A program made the translations under genes and the position numbers. Positions 37,001-49,320 of a stretch of 64,000 nt of DNA are shown one piece after another; position 1 is the stretch's first letter; each line of letters opens with the position of its first letter. The notes under the pieces are model-generated. The model did no database searches, was not told where the DNA came from, and was given only the letters and a program-made list of their open reading frames with translations. This DNA comes from Isoetes taiwanensis (lineage: Eukaryota; Streptophyta; Lycopodiopsida; Isoetales; Isoetaceae), in NCBI GenBank assembly GCA_021234155.1, contig JAJEKV010000020.1:2093275-2157274 (forward strand). Reading direction: 5' to 3'.

Positions 37001-40000
37001 AATCCCACTACCAGATCAGATGTTGAAGTCTCGGACACCTCTCGTTTCGATTATGCTCATTTATGATTGGGGACTCCTATGATTTTAAGATGTCAAATCT
37101 GAGTTTGCCTAAGGTTTTGATGGTATATCGAGCCTCTATACGGTTTTAGAATATGAAATACGGGGATTCGAACCTCTACCAAAATAACTCAATGTCCTAA
37201 TAAGACTACTTTAACCAATCTAACTAGTGAGCTAATGTGATTTTTTTTATCTTAAATCCATGTTTTTTTTATAATAACCCATTGAATTGTTTTAGGGATA
37301 TGGTCTATGGTTTCAAGAATTATATCTATATCAAATCCCCCTGGAACCCCTGTTATTTTTCTACATATTCTAAACGAGGTGCACCACTGAACTACCACGA
37401 TTCGTCGGACCACATCAATCCCACCCGATCTTGAAGTCTCGGAATCCTTTCGACTCATTTATGATTGGGACTTGAAGATGTCAAATACGAGTTTGCCTAA
37501 GGTTTTGATGGTATCTCTCGACACCTCTATAAGATTGGGGACTCTACTATGATTTTAAGATGTCAAAATCTGAGTTTGCCTAAGGTTTTTTTTATGGTAT
37601 ATCCATGCCTCTATAATAACCCATTGAATTGTTTTAGAATATGGTCTATGGTTTCAAGAATTATACCTCTACCAAAATAACTCAATGTCCTAATAAGACT
37701 ACTTTAACCAATCTAACTAGTGAGCTAATGTGATTTTTTTAGTGATCTTAAATCCATGTTTTTTTATAATAACCCATTGAATTGTTTTAGGGATATGGTC
37801 TATGGTTTCAAGAATTATATCTATATCAAATCCCCGAACCCCCTCGTTATTTTTCTACATATTCTAAAAGGTGACACCTCTCGGCTCATTTATGATTGGG
37901 GACTCCTATGATTTTAAGATGTCAAATACGAGTTTGCCTAAGGTTTTGATGGTATATCGAGCCTCTATCACGTTTTAGAATATGAAATCACGGGGATTGA
38001 ACCTCTACCAAAATAACTCAATGTCCTAATAAGACTACTTTAACCAATCTAACTAGTGAGCTAATGTGATTTTTTTTTATCTTAAATCCATGTTTTTTTA
38101 TAATAACCCATTGAATTGTTTTAGGGATATGGTCTATGGTTTCAAGAATTATATCTATATCAAATCCCCCGAACCCCTTATTTTGAAAACGAGGTGCACC
38201 ACGACTACCTCTCGTCGGATCTTCAATCCCTCGGCCCGGTATGTTGAAGTCTCTGGACACCTCTCGTTTATTATGCTCATTTATGATTGGGGACTCCTAT
38301 GATTTTAAGATGTCAAATCTGAGTTTGCCTAAGGTTTTGATGGTATATCGAGCCTCTATACGGTTTTAGAATATGAAATACGGGGATTCGAACCTCTACC
38401 AAAATAACTCAATGTCCTAATAAGACTACTTTAACCAATCTAACTAGTGAGCTAATGTGATTTTTTTTATCTTAAATCCATGTTTTTTTTATAATAACCC
38501 ATTGAATTGTTTTAGGGATATGGTCTATGGTTTCAAGAATTATATCTATATCAAATCCCCACGAACCCCTCTACATATTTTTCTACATATTCTAACCACG
38601 AGGTGCACCTCTATATTTTAAGATGTCAAATCTGAGTTTGCCTAAGGTTTTGATGGTATATCGAATCACGGTTTTAGAATATGAAATACGATTTCGAACC
38701 TCTACCAAAATAACTCAATGTCCTAATAAGACTACTTTAACCAATCTAATTTGCCTGGTGTTTGAACTCTCCGGACACCCCATCTATCTGGTTTAGAATA
38801 TAATGTGATTTTTTTTTTTAGTGAAATGTGATTTTTTTTATCATGTTTTTTTATAATAACCCATTGAATTGTTTTAGGGATATGGTCTATGGTTTCAAGA
38901 ATTATATCTATATCAAATCCCCCTGGAACCCCCTGTTATTTTTCTACATATTCTAAACGAGGTGCACCCTGAACTACCACAGTCGTCGGATCTGTCAATC
39001 CTACGGCCCAGACTGTATGTTGAAGTCTCTGGACACCTCTCGTTTCGATTATGCTCATTTATGATTGGGGACTCCTATGATTTTAAGATGTCAAATACGA
39101 GTTTGCCTAAGGTTTTGATGGTATATCGAGCCTCTATCACGGTTTTAGAATATGAAATCACGGGGATTCTAACCTCTACCAAAATAACTCAATGTCCTAA
39201 TAAGACTACTTTAACCAATCTAACTAGTGAGCTAATGTGATTTTTTTTTTTTAAGCGAGGTGCATCTTAAATCCATGTTTTTTTTAATAACCCATTGAAT
39301 TGTTTTAGGGATATGGTCTATGGTTTCAAGAATTATATCTATATCAAATCCCCCGAAACCCCTCATTTATTTTTCTACATATTCTAAACGAGGTGCACCA
39401 CGAACTACCACGATCGTCGGATCTCATCAATCCTACGCCCGATTTTTGGCGTATGTTGAAGTCTCCGACACCTCTCGTTTCGATTATGCTCATTTATGAT
39501 TGGGGACTCCTATGATTTTAAGATGTCAAATCTGAGTTTGCCTAAGGTTTTGATGGTATATCGAGCCTCTATCTCATTTATGTTTTTTTAATATGAAATA
39601 CCCTAAGGTTTTGGGATTCGAACCTCTACCAAAATAACTCAATGTCCTAATAAGACTACTTTAACCAATCTAACTAGTGAGCTAATGTGATTTTTTTTTT
39701 TATCTTAAATCCATGTTTTTTTTATAATAACCCATTGAATTGTTTTAGGGATATGGTCTATGGTTTCAAGAATTATATCTATATCAAATCCCCCTGGAAC
39801 CCCCTGTTATTTTTCTACATATTCTAAACGAGGTGCACCCTGAACTACCACAGTCGTCGGATCTGTCAATCCTACGGCCCAGACTGTATGTTGAAGTCTC
39901 TGGACACCTCTCGTTTCGATTATGCTCATTTATGATTGGGGACTCCTATGATTTTAAGATGTCAAATACGAGTTTGCCTAAGGTTTTGATGGTATATCGA

Positions 40001-43000
40001 GCCTCTATACGGTTTTAGAATATGAAATACGGGGATTCGAACCTCTACCAAAATAACTCAATGTCCTAATAAGACTACTTTAACCAATCTAACTAGTGAG
40101 CTAATGTGATTTTTTTTTATCTTAAATCCATGTTTTTTTTATAATAACCCATTGAATTGTTTTAGGGATATGGTCTATGGTTTCAAGAATTATATCTATA
40201 TCAAATCCCCCTGGAACCCCCTGTTATTTTTCTACATATTCTAAACGAGGTGCACCACCTGGACTACCACACGGATCTGTCAATCCTACGCCCGCATCGT
40301 ATGTTGAAGTCTCTGGACACCTATTATGCTCATTTATGATTGGGGACTCCTATGATTTTAAGATGTCAAATCTGAGTTTGCCTTAAGGTTTTGATGGTAT
40401 TCAACCTCTACCAAAATAACTCAATGTCCTAATAAGACTACTTTAACCAATCTAACTAGTGAGCTAATGTGATTTTTTTTTATCTTAAATCCATGTTTTT
40501 TTTATAATAACCCATTGAATTGTTTTAGGGATATGGTCTATGGTTTCAAGAATTATATCTATATCAAATCCCCCTGGAACACTCTGTTATTTTTCTACAT
40601 ATTCTAAACGAGGTTATGCTCATTTATGATTGGGGACTCCTATGATTTTAAGATGTCAAATACGAGTTTGCCTAAGGTTTTGATGGTATATCGAGCCTCT
40701 ATACGGTTTTAGAATATGAAATACGGGGATTCGAACTTCTACCAAAATAACTCAATGTCCTAATAAGACTACTTTAACCAATCTAACTAGTGAGCTAATG
40801 TGATTTTTTTTTATCTTAAATCCATGTTTTTTTTTATAATAACCCATTGAATTGTTTTAGGGATATGGTCTATGGTTTCAAGAATTATATCTATATCAAA
40901 TCCCCCTGGAACCCCCTGTTATTTTTCTACATATTCTAAACGAGGTGCACCTTTGGACTACCACGGTCGTCGGATCTGTCAATCCTCTGAATAACCCAGA
41001 CTTGATTTTAAGATGTCAAATACGAGTTTGCCTAAGGTTTTGATGGTATATCGAGCCTCTATATATCGACCTCTATCACGGTTTTAGAATATGAAATACG
41101 GGGATTCGAACCTCTACCAAAATAACTCAATGTCCTAATAAGACTACTTTAACCAATCTAACTAGTGAGCTAATGTGATTTTTTTTTTTATCTTAAATCC
41201 ATGTTTTTTTTATAATAACCCATTGAATTGTTTTAGGGATATGGTCTATGGTTTCAAGAATTATATCTATATCAAATCCCCACGAACCCCCAAAATAACT
41301 CAATGTATTTTTCTACATATTCTAAAATCCAGGTGCACCACTTGAACTACCACATTATATCGTCGGATCTGTCAATCCTACGGCCCAGACTGTATGTTGA
41401 AGTCTCTGGACACCTCTCGTTTCGATTATGCTCATTTATGATTGGGGACTCCTATGATTTTAAGATGTCAAATACGAGTTTGCCTAAGGTTTTGATGGTA
41501 TATCGAGCCTCTATACGGTTTTAGAATATGAAATAAGGGGATTCGAACCTCTACCAAAATAACTCAATGTCCTAATAAGACTACTTTAACCAATCTAACT
41601 AGTGAGCTAATGTGATTTTTTTTTATCTTAAATCCATGTTTTTTTATAATAACCCATTGAATTGTTTTAGGGATATGGTCTATGGTTTCAAGAATTATAT
41701 CTATATCAAATCCCCAGGTGCACCAAACCCTCTCGACACCTTTATTTTTCTACATATTCTAAAGGTTTTGATGGTATATCGAGGTGCACCAAAATAACTC
41801 AATGTCCTAATAAGAACTACCAATTTAACTAGTGAGCTAATGTGATTTTTTTTTATCTTAAATCCATGGATCTATGGTTTCAAGAATCAATCCCTCGCCC
41901 GACTACCACGATCGTCGGATCAATCCTAGTATGTTGAAGTCTCTGGACACCTCTCGTTTCGATTATGCTCATTTATGATTGGGGACTCCTATGATTTTAA
42001 GATGTCAAATACGAGTTTGCCTAAGGTTTTGATGGTATATCGAGCCTCTATACGGTTTTAGAATATGAAATACGGGGATTCGAACCTCTACCAAAATAAC
42101 TCAATGTCCTAATAAGACTACTTTAACCAATCTAACTAGTGAGCTAATGTGATTTTTTTTTTATCTTAAATCCATGTTTTTTTTATAATAACCCATTGAA
42201 TTGTTTTAGGGATATGGTCTATGGTTTCAAGAATTATATCTATATCAAATCCCCACCTCTCTTTGGAACCCCTACCTTTATTTTTTTGCCTACATATTCT
42301 AAAATATGCGAGGTGCACCAACTAGTGAGCTAACTACCCATGTTTTTTTTATAATCGTCTATGGTTTCGGATCTTTTTTTTCTACATATTCTAAGCCCCA
42401 TACCACGATCGTCGGATCATGTTGTTGAAGTCTCTGGACACCTCTCGTTTCGATTATGCTCATTTATGATTGGGGACTCCTATGATTTTAAGATGTCAAA
42501 TACGAGTTTGCCTAAGGTTTTGATGGTATATCGAGCCTCTATACGGTTTTAGAATATGAAATACGGGGATTCGAACCTCTACCAAAATAACTCAATGTCC
42601 TAATAAGACTACTTTAACCAATCTAACTAGTGAGCTAATGTGATTTTTTTTATCTTAAATCCATGTTTTTTTTATAATAACCCATTGAATTGTTTTAGGG
42701 ATATGGTCTATGGTTTCAAGAATTATATCTATATCAAATCCCCCTGGAACACTCTGTTATTTTTCTACATATTCTAAACGAGGTGCACCCTGAACTACCA
42801 CAGTCGTCGGATCTGTCAATCCTACGGCCCAGACTGTATGTTGAAGTCTCTGGACACCTCTCGTTTCGATTATGCTCATTTATGATTGGGGACTCCTATG
42901 ATTTTAAGATGTCAAATACGAGTTTGCCTAAGGTTTTGATGGTATATCGAGCCTCTATACGGTTTTAGAATATGAAATACGGGATTCAACCTCTACCAAA

Positions 43001-45669
43001 ATAACTCAATGTCCTAATAAGACTACTTTAACCAATCTAACTAGTGAGCTAATGTGATTTTTTTTAATCTTAAATCCATGTTTTTTTTATAATAACCCAT
43101 TGAATTGTTTTAGGGATATGGTCTATGGTTTCAAGAATTATATCTATATCAAATCCCCCTGGAACACTCTGTTATTTTTCTACATATTCTAAACGAGGTG
43201 CACCCTGAACTACCACAGTCGTCGGATCTGTCAATCCTACGGCCCAGACTGTATGTTGAAGTCTCTGGACACCTCTCGTTTCGATTATGCTCATTTATGA
43301 TTGGGGACTCCTATGATTTTAAGATGTCAAATACGAGTTTGCCTAAGGTTTTGATGGTATATCGAGCCTCTATACGGTTTTAGAATATGAAATACGGGGA
43401 TTCGAACCTCTACCAAAATAACTCAATGTCCTAATAAGACTACTTTAACCAATCTAACTAGTGAGCTAATGTGATTTTTTTTAATCTTAAATCCATGTTT
43501 TTTTTATAATAACCCATTGAATTGTTTTAGGGATATGGTCTATGGTTTCAAGAATTATATCTATATCAAATCCCCCTGGAACCCCCTGTTATTTTTCTAC
43601 ATATTCTAAACGAGGTGCACCCTGAACTACCACAGTCGTCGGATCTGTCAATCCTACGGCCCAGACTGTATGTTGAAGTCTCTGGACACCTCTCGTTTCG
43701 ATTATGCTCATTTATGATTGGGGACTCCTATGATTTTAAGATGTCAAATCTGAGTTTGCCTAAGGTTTTGATGGTATATCGAGCCTCTATCACGGTTTTA
43801 GAATATGAAATACGGGGATTCGAACCTCTACCAAAATAACTCAATGTCCTAAAAAGGCTACTTTAACCAATCTAACCAGTGAGCTAATGTGACTTTTTTT
43901 TTTATCTTAAATCCATGTTTTTTTTTATAATAACCCATTGAATTGTTTTAGGGATATGGTCTATGGTTTCAAGAATTATATCTATATCAAATCCCCTAAA
44001 CGAACCCCCTACCACGTTATTTTTCTACATATTCTAAACGAGGTGCACCCTGAACTACCACGAATATGAAATCGGATCATCCTCTACAATCCCAATCTAA
44101 CTAGTGAGCTAATGTGATTTTTTTATCTTATGTTGAAGTCTCCATTGAATTGGACACCTCTCGTTTTTTTCGATTATGCTCATTTATGATTGGGGACTCC
44201 TATGATTTTAAGATGTCAAATACTCCTAGTTTGCCTAAGGTTTTGATGGTATATCGAGCCTCTATACTGTTTTAGAATATGAAATACGGGGATTCGAACC
44301 TCTACCAAAATAACTCAATGTCCTAATAAGACTACTTTAACCAATCTAACTAGTGAGCTAATGTGATTTTTTTTTATCTTAAATCCATGTTTTTTTTATA
44401 ATAACCCATTGAATTGTTTTAGGGATATGGTCTATGGTTTCAAGAATTATATCTATATCAAATCCCCCTGGAACCCCCTGTTATTTTTCTACATATTCTA
44501 AACGAGGTGCACCCTGAACTACCACAGTCGTCGGATCTGTCAATCCTACGGCCCAGACTTGATTTTAAGATGTCAAATACGAGTTTGCCTAAGGTTTTGA
44601 TGGTATATCGAGCCTCTATACGGTTTTAGAATATGAAATACGGGGATTCGAACCTCTACCAAAATAACTCAATGTCCTAATAAGACTACTTTAACCAATC
44701 TAACTAGTGAGCTAATGTGATTTTTTTTTTTATCTTAAATCCATGTTTTTTTTATAATAACCCATTGAATTGTTTTAGGGATATGGTCTATGGTTTCAAG
44801 AATTATATCTATATCAAATCCCCCAACCCCCCTCTGTTATTTTTCTACATATTCTAAAACGGTGCACCAACTACCGATCGTCGGAACCTACCGACGATCG
44901 TTTCGATTAATCATTTATGATTGGGGACTCCTATGATTTTAAGATGTCAAATCGAGTTTTGCTAAGGTTTTGATGGTATATCGAGCCTCTATACGGTTTT
45001 AGAATATGAAATACGGGGATTCGAACCTCTACCAAAATAACTCAATGTCCTAATAAGACTACTTTAACCAATCTAACTAGTGAGCTAATGTGATTTTTTT
45101 TTATCTTAAATCCATGTTTTTTTTATAATAACCCATTGAATTGTTTTAGGGATATGGTCTATGGTTTCAAGAATTATATCTATATCAAATCCCCCTGGAA
45201 CCCCCTGTTATTTTTCTACATATTCTAAACGAGGTGCACCCTGAACTACCAATGTCCTAATCTACTTTAACGGATCTAATCAATCCTATTTTTTTTATAA
45301 TAACCCGGGATATCGTATGTTGAAGTCTCTGGACACCTCTCGTTTCGATTATGCTCATTTATGATTGGGGACTCCTATGATTTTAAGATGTCAAATACGA
45401 GTTTGCCTAAGGTTTTGATGGTATATCGAGCCTCTATACGGTTTTAGAATATGAAATACGGGGATTCGAACCTCTACCAAAATAACTCAATGTCCTAATA
45501 AGACTACTTTAACCAATCTAACTAGTGAGCTAATGTGATTTTTTTTATCTTAAATCCATGTTTTTTTTATAATAACCCATTGAATTGTTTTAGGGATATG
45601 GTCTATGGTTTCAAGAATTATATCTATATCAAATCCCCCTGGAACCCCCTGTTATTTTTCTACATATTC
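34082..45669. repeat. Satellite array: about 30 monomers, canonical unit 415-417 bp, with tRNA-like module
   Basis: A landmark string (CAATGTCCTAATAAGACTAC) recurs about 30 times at spacings near 415-417 bp where the units are intact, for example between 42783, 43198 and 43615. Each full unit holds, on the plus strand, GAAGTCTCTGGACACCTCTC, GATTGGGGACTCCTATG, TTTGCCTAAGGTTTTGATGG, a GGGATTCGAACC block, two T-tracts of variable length, and ATGGTCTATGGTTTCAAG. Two main variants alternate (ATACGAGTTTG with ACGGGGATTCG, versus ATCTGAGTTTG with a degenerate box). Units from about 42,430 to 45,660 are the most uniform; several stretches further left are patchworks. The 61-65 codon frames in many units follow from sequence conservation and show no sign of coding. 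The array starts at 34082 and ends abruptly at 45669. Confidence 0.95.
43390..43470 (-). ncRNA. tRNA-like module (pol III A box and B box) in each satellite monomer; representative
   Basis: On the minus strand this unit reads TAGCTCACTAG (A-box-like, 43468-43458), 49 nt, then GGTTCGAATCC (a perfect B box, 43408-43398). TTAGATTGGTTAAAG follows the A box like a D-loop, and GTCTTATTAGGAC can form a three-pair anticodon-like stem. The acceptor ends do not pair, so this is not a working tRNA but looks like the tRNA-derived head of a SINE. Intact B boxes recur in many units, for example near 34229, 36725, 38390, 40036, 42077, 44291, 45018 and 45457. In this unit the minus strand has only one run of four Ts, lying between the boxes (43418-43415). 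Transcription is not shown. Confidence 0.6.
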
Positions 45670-46266
45670 ATTGTGAAAGAGGAATAGCTGTAGCTGAAGT
45701 AACAATATGTGGAACGCTAACAGAGCAAGCTTGCTTCAAAACCTCTACCCTTGATCTTGCTTCACCGAATCGCTTCTGGGAGACCTACTCCACATCACCA
45801 AACCGGGTGATTCTCTTCACTTGTTAAACCAAAGCCGCAACCCGTGAGTGAAAAATTATTCTCGGTTCTTTATGAACCTCACCAATTGTTACTGCAGATA
45901 ACGTTGATGTTCATGCAATGGTTTGTGAATAAAACATTATTGTAGAGCATATCAATGTCAAAAGCTTTTATTTGATTCAATTTTATTTCGCAGGAACATA
46001 AATGGTAAATAAATTTGCTGCATTTGGTCAATTTTGGGTTGTTCATCCTCACTATAAAATGCATAGAGTTTGTGGTGTAATTAGATTACAAGTGTTTCTC
46101 GTGGTATTACATGCATAAGTGTTAAAGTTGGTACGTGAAGTTATGCCATCCTTAATGCCCAAAGGCCTTTATTAGGGCCCGAAGGGCCCAAATTTTTTTT
46201 AGTAATATATAGCATAATAACAACCAACACATCACTACAATCAACATTAATTAACACAAACCATTA
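45670..46266. other. Right flank of the satellite, no gene
   Basis: Unique sequence begins at once after the last partial monomer. A GC palindrome-like AAGGCCTTTATTAGGGCCCGAAGGGCCC lies near 46160. Nothing else recognised. Confidence 0.4.
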
Positions 46267-46625
46267 CATCCAATACATTTAAATTAACATCCCCCTAAAA
46301 CCCCCTTTGGTTTGGGTGCATATTCACACGGGGGGTTACGTAGGGCAGCGAGAGCCCCTAAAAACTTACAATACATGTACAAAATTAACACCATTAAGTA
46401 CATTCCCTTAAACCTTATAGTATTTTGCAAAACTCAATATACAGTATACAAAAACTTGTACATGCATACCCCACAAACGAGGATCGCTATGTACGGTCCA
46501 GATCAAGGAATATAGGGCAAATATGCCTATCCGACAGCTCTCGATGCCTGGAGTAACCCCCCGTGTGAATATGCACCCAAACCAAAGGGGGTTTTAGGGG
46601 GATGTTAATTTAAATGTATTGGATG
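46267..46625. mobile_element. Foldback/MITE-like element with 71-bp perfect inverted arms
   Basis: 46269-46339 and 46553-46623 are exact inverted copies over 71 bp (TCCAATACATTTAAATTAAC... at the left; pairing extends 2 bp further outward). The loop is 213 bp with no coding potential. A diverged relative of the left arm and loop (GGTTTGGGTGCATATTCACA, GTAGGGCAGCGAGAGCCC, CCCCACAAACGAGGA) sits inside the larger foldback element at 58800-59050, so the family is dispersed. No target duplication could be assigned. Confidence 0.85.
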
Positions 46626-46639
46626 CACACAGTCAAAAT

Positions 46640-49320
46640 GATGAATAATTTTGTTTTCCATTTAGTTGCTTTACACTAACAAAGCGCAAGAGGCTACATT
46701 GGATGAAGGGCGAAGAGCCGAGAATACCCAAGTTCTCAGATTTACTAAGTACACATTGTTACGCTAGAAACAAATGTAGCCAGCTATAGAAAAAAAGAGA
46801 ATTTAGTATCTTTCCCATGTGAAAGATCAAAAACAAGAAACAAATATAATCATCAATAAAAAAAAAAAAAAAATCCTACCTCCAACTGTAGGATAGTGGC
46901 AGACCTCTACATGTCTATAATGTAATTATAGTATGGGCAAGACTCTACCGTTACAATTATGGTCTTGCACTATCCTATAATTACATATGCCATAGCTACT
47001 ATGCTTCCTACATGATCAAAAAAGAAGAAATAAATAGGTGATCTTATCTTATCTTAACTTCCTTCCTTCCTTCCTTCCTTCCTTCCTTCCTTATCTCTAA
47101 AAAATCTTCCAGAATTTACATAAAGGTGCTGGTCATATTTAATACTCAGAAGATGGCCTATCCATATGCATTTAATGTAAACTCGTTTACTTTTTTGGTG
47201 AGCCATATCGCATATTTTGATAGGCAACAATGGCAGATGGCATGCATTTGTCTTATGACAGAATATTATTCTGGCTTTTTAAAACTTTTTCTTTCAAATA
47301 GCAGCAGCAGATTAATTCCCCTGAATACATTTATAGATCCACACTGCCTAGTAACATATTGATTCTCCTGAATCCATTTATAGCCCCATATTGTCTGGTT
47401 TATAGCTCCATATTGCCTGATCAAGCATTTAGAGTGAAATTTTTAGCAGCATCCACAAAAGAAGGCATAATGCCAAAAGTTTTGCTCATTTTACTACCAA
47501 TAGATAAGATGCATCAGATAAAACCACTGAATTGAAATTTTTAAAAAAATCTTGGGAATAACTAGCACAGGCAACAACCCTACTAGCAGTCCAAGCTACC
47601 TCGGTCAATTCCTCAGTAGCCTTATCATTCTATACAATTCATCGAGCAAAACTAAAAGGCAGTGCATCAAACTATGGTCCAAAGTCTATTGATTTTAATC
47701 TTTTATGTCAATCTTGAATCAATATCCAAGTTTAAGTATCCTGGTCATACATATTTAGCACTGCAAATTTCAATAAACTGAATGCTTCTTTGATTATTTA
47801 GGCATCGAATATGGCAAGAAGCCAGCCACATTCTAAGTCAAACTTTCAAAATCATTACTCTTGCATTAACTTATGTAGAGAAAACCTTAAAGAATCAACA
47901 CAAGTTGAGTTTCTTGTTCAAACAAGAAAGAAACAATTGTCTAGCATAAATCCACGTCCGTTTATTCCCTAAGCCTTTATGTGAACCGAGGATGTTCTAT
48001 TAGTTGCATGAGCACTTGAATAACAAAAAAATCTTGTAAGCTAAGATATATAGCCAGCATCCTTCCATCATTCATGCATGCGAAAACAACTTGACCTAAG
48101 ACAAGTTAACCACATTGAGAGGAGAATATCCGTAGCTGTAGCCAATCAAGCAAACATTAGCATGAAATGGTAATGATGTAAGGGCCAAAAGGTACATTGC
48201 ATATTCTTGGTTCTTCGCCCTTCACCCAATATAGACTCTTGCCCTTTGTTAGTCTAAAGCAACTGAAAAAATGGAAAGAAAAATTATTCAACAGCATTTT
48301 GACTAACTTTGTGCATCCTTTATCTCCACTGCAAAGTTAACTATCATGATATATCATAGACTAGTTATCATGTACTTTTATCCCTTAAGGTTATCATTGT
48401 TGCAACCTGCAATCCTAATCATTATATCTCACCGCATAGTTATAAAACTACACAAGTGAGAAAACATAGATAATAGAACTTTTACAAATATTCCATGCAT
48501 CAGAATTTGTTAATCTGTAGATATTGCTCATCAGAACGCCATATGCAAAGCATAAAATAAACCTTCAAATCCGTATTGAAGCTTGAAGCAACCATAAACG
48601 TGCTTCTTTTGCAAAGATCGTGCTGAAAGTTAGATGCATCCTCAAACTACATTTTTGAGACAGATTGGCCGTTTTGGTATACCTTGATTTTCTTTGATCT
48701 ACATTTTTTGCATATCACAAGACATTCTGCTTGCAAAATGAGTCAAACTTGGGAGTTTATAACAAACTCGTTGCTTTTTTTTTTCTCCCCCCTCCTAACG
48801 GATTGATGTCACAAAGGGCTTCTTTTGCTTTTTGAAACCTGCTATAAGGAAATGTGCAGTTCTAATTTTTGTCAAGAAGACAAAAAGTAGCAATCTGCAC
48901 ATGATTGTTTGGAGCTTTTTGCCTGGAAGATGCACTCTCAGTGTGTTAGCGGCCTGTCATGAAAAGACCTAATCTTTTTTTATGCTATACCTTTAAAAAA
49001 CCAAGCACATGGTTTACCATTATTTTAGTTTTGTCCAGCCAGTAAAATACAATTTAGGGTGGCAATAGATTCAAGGCCTAACTTTAGTGTCAACAAATAC
49101 GTCTAAAGTAGTTAGACACATCATATCCATTGCAAATCTACTATCACATACGGGTCATTCAACCTGCATTGTAATTGCAAGTACAAGTCCTCAGATTTAC
49201 AGAGTACACATTGCTAAGCTAGAAACAAATGTAGCCAAAGGTAGAAAAAAAAGGAATTTCGTATGTTTCGCATATGAGAGCTCGCATACAAGAAACAAAT
49301 ATAATTATCAATAATAATAA
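46640..49320. repeat. Shuffled copies of the repeat family found left of the satellite
   Basis: 46640-46740 matches 31380-31500 directly but lacks the 38-bp LINE insert. 46740-46930 matches 31800-32030 in inverted sense. 47562-47738 matches 26629-26818 directly. 47743-48090 matches 30735-31090 directly, and 48100-49320 matches 31390-33245 in inverted sense. The (TTCC)n tract at 47057-47092 lies among them. No gene recognised. Confidence 0.8.
47057..47092 (+). repeat. (TTCC)n microsatellite
   Basis: About eight TTCC units preceded by ATCTTATCTTATCTTAA. It resembles the tail of the LINE copy at 53755-54498, but the CCGTGGACG box is absent, so it may be independent. Confidence 0.85.

Noticed and set aside
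38962-43839. Repeated 61-75 codon open frames (sharing YVEVSGHLSFRLCSFMIGD) in many satellite units
   Set aside because: They recur because the DNA unit recurs. Length and frame change freely between units and no family is recognised; there is no sign of selection on the protein.
34082-45669. Array considered as a CRISPR or a true tRNA gene cluster
   Set aside because: The units are about 415 bp without short repeat-spacer structure, and this is a plant nuclear region. The tRNA-like part lacks a pairing acceptor stem, so it is not a functional tRNA.
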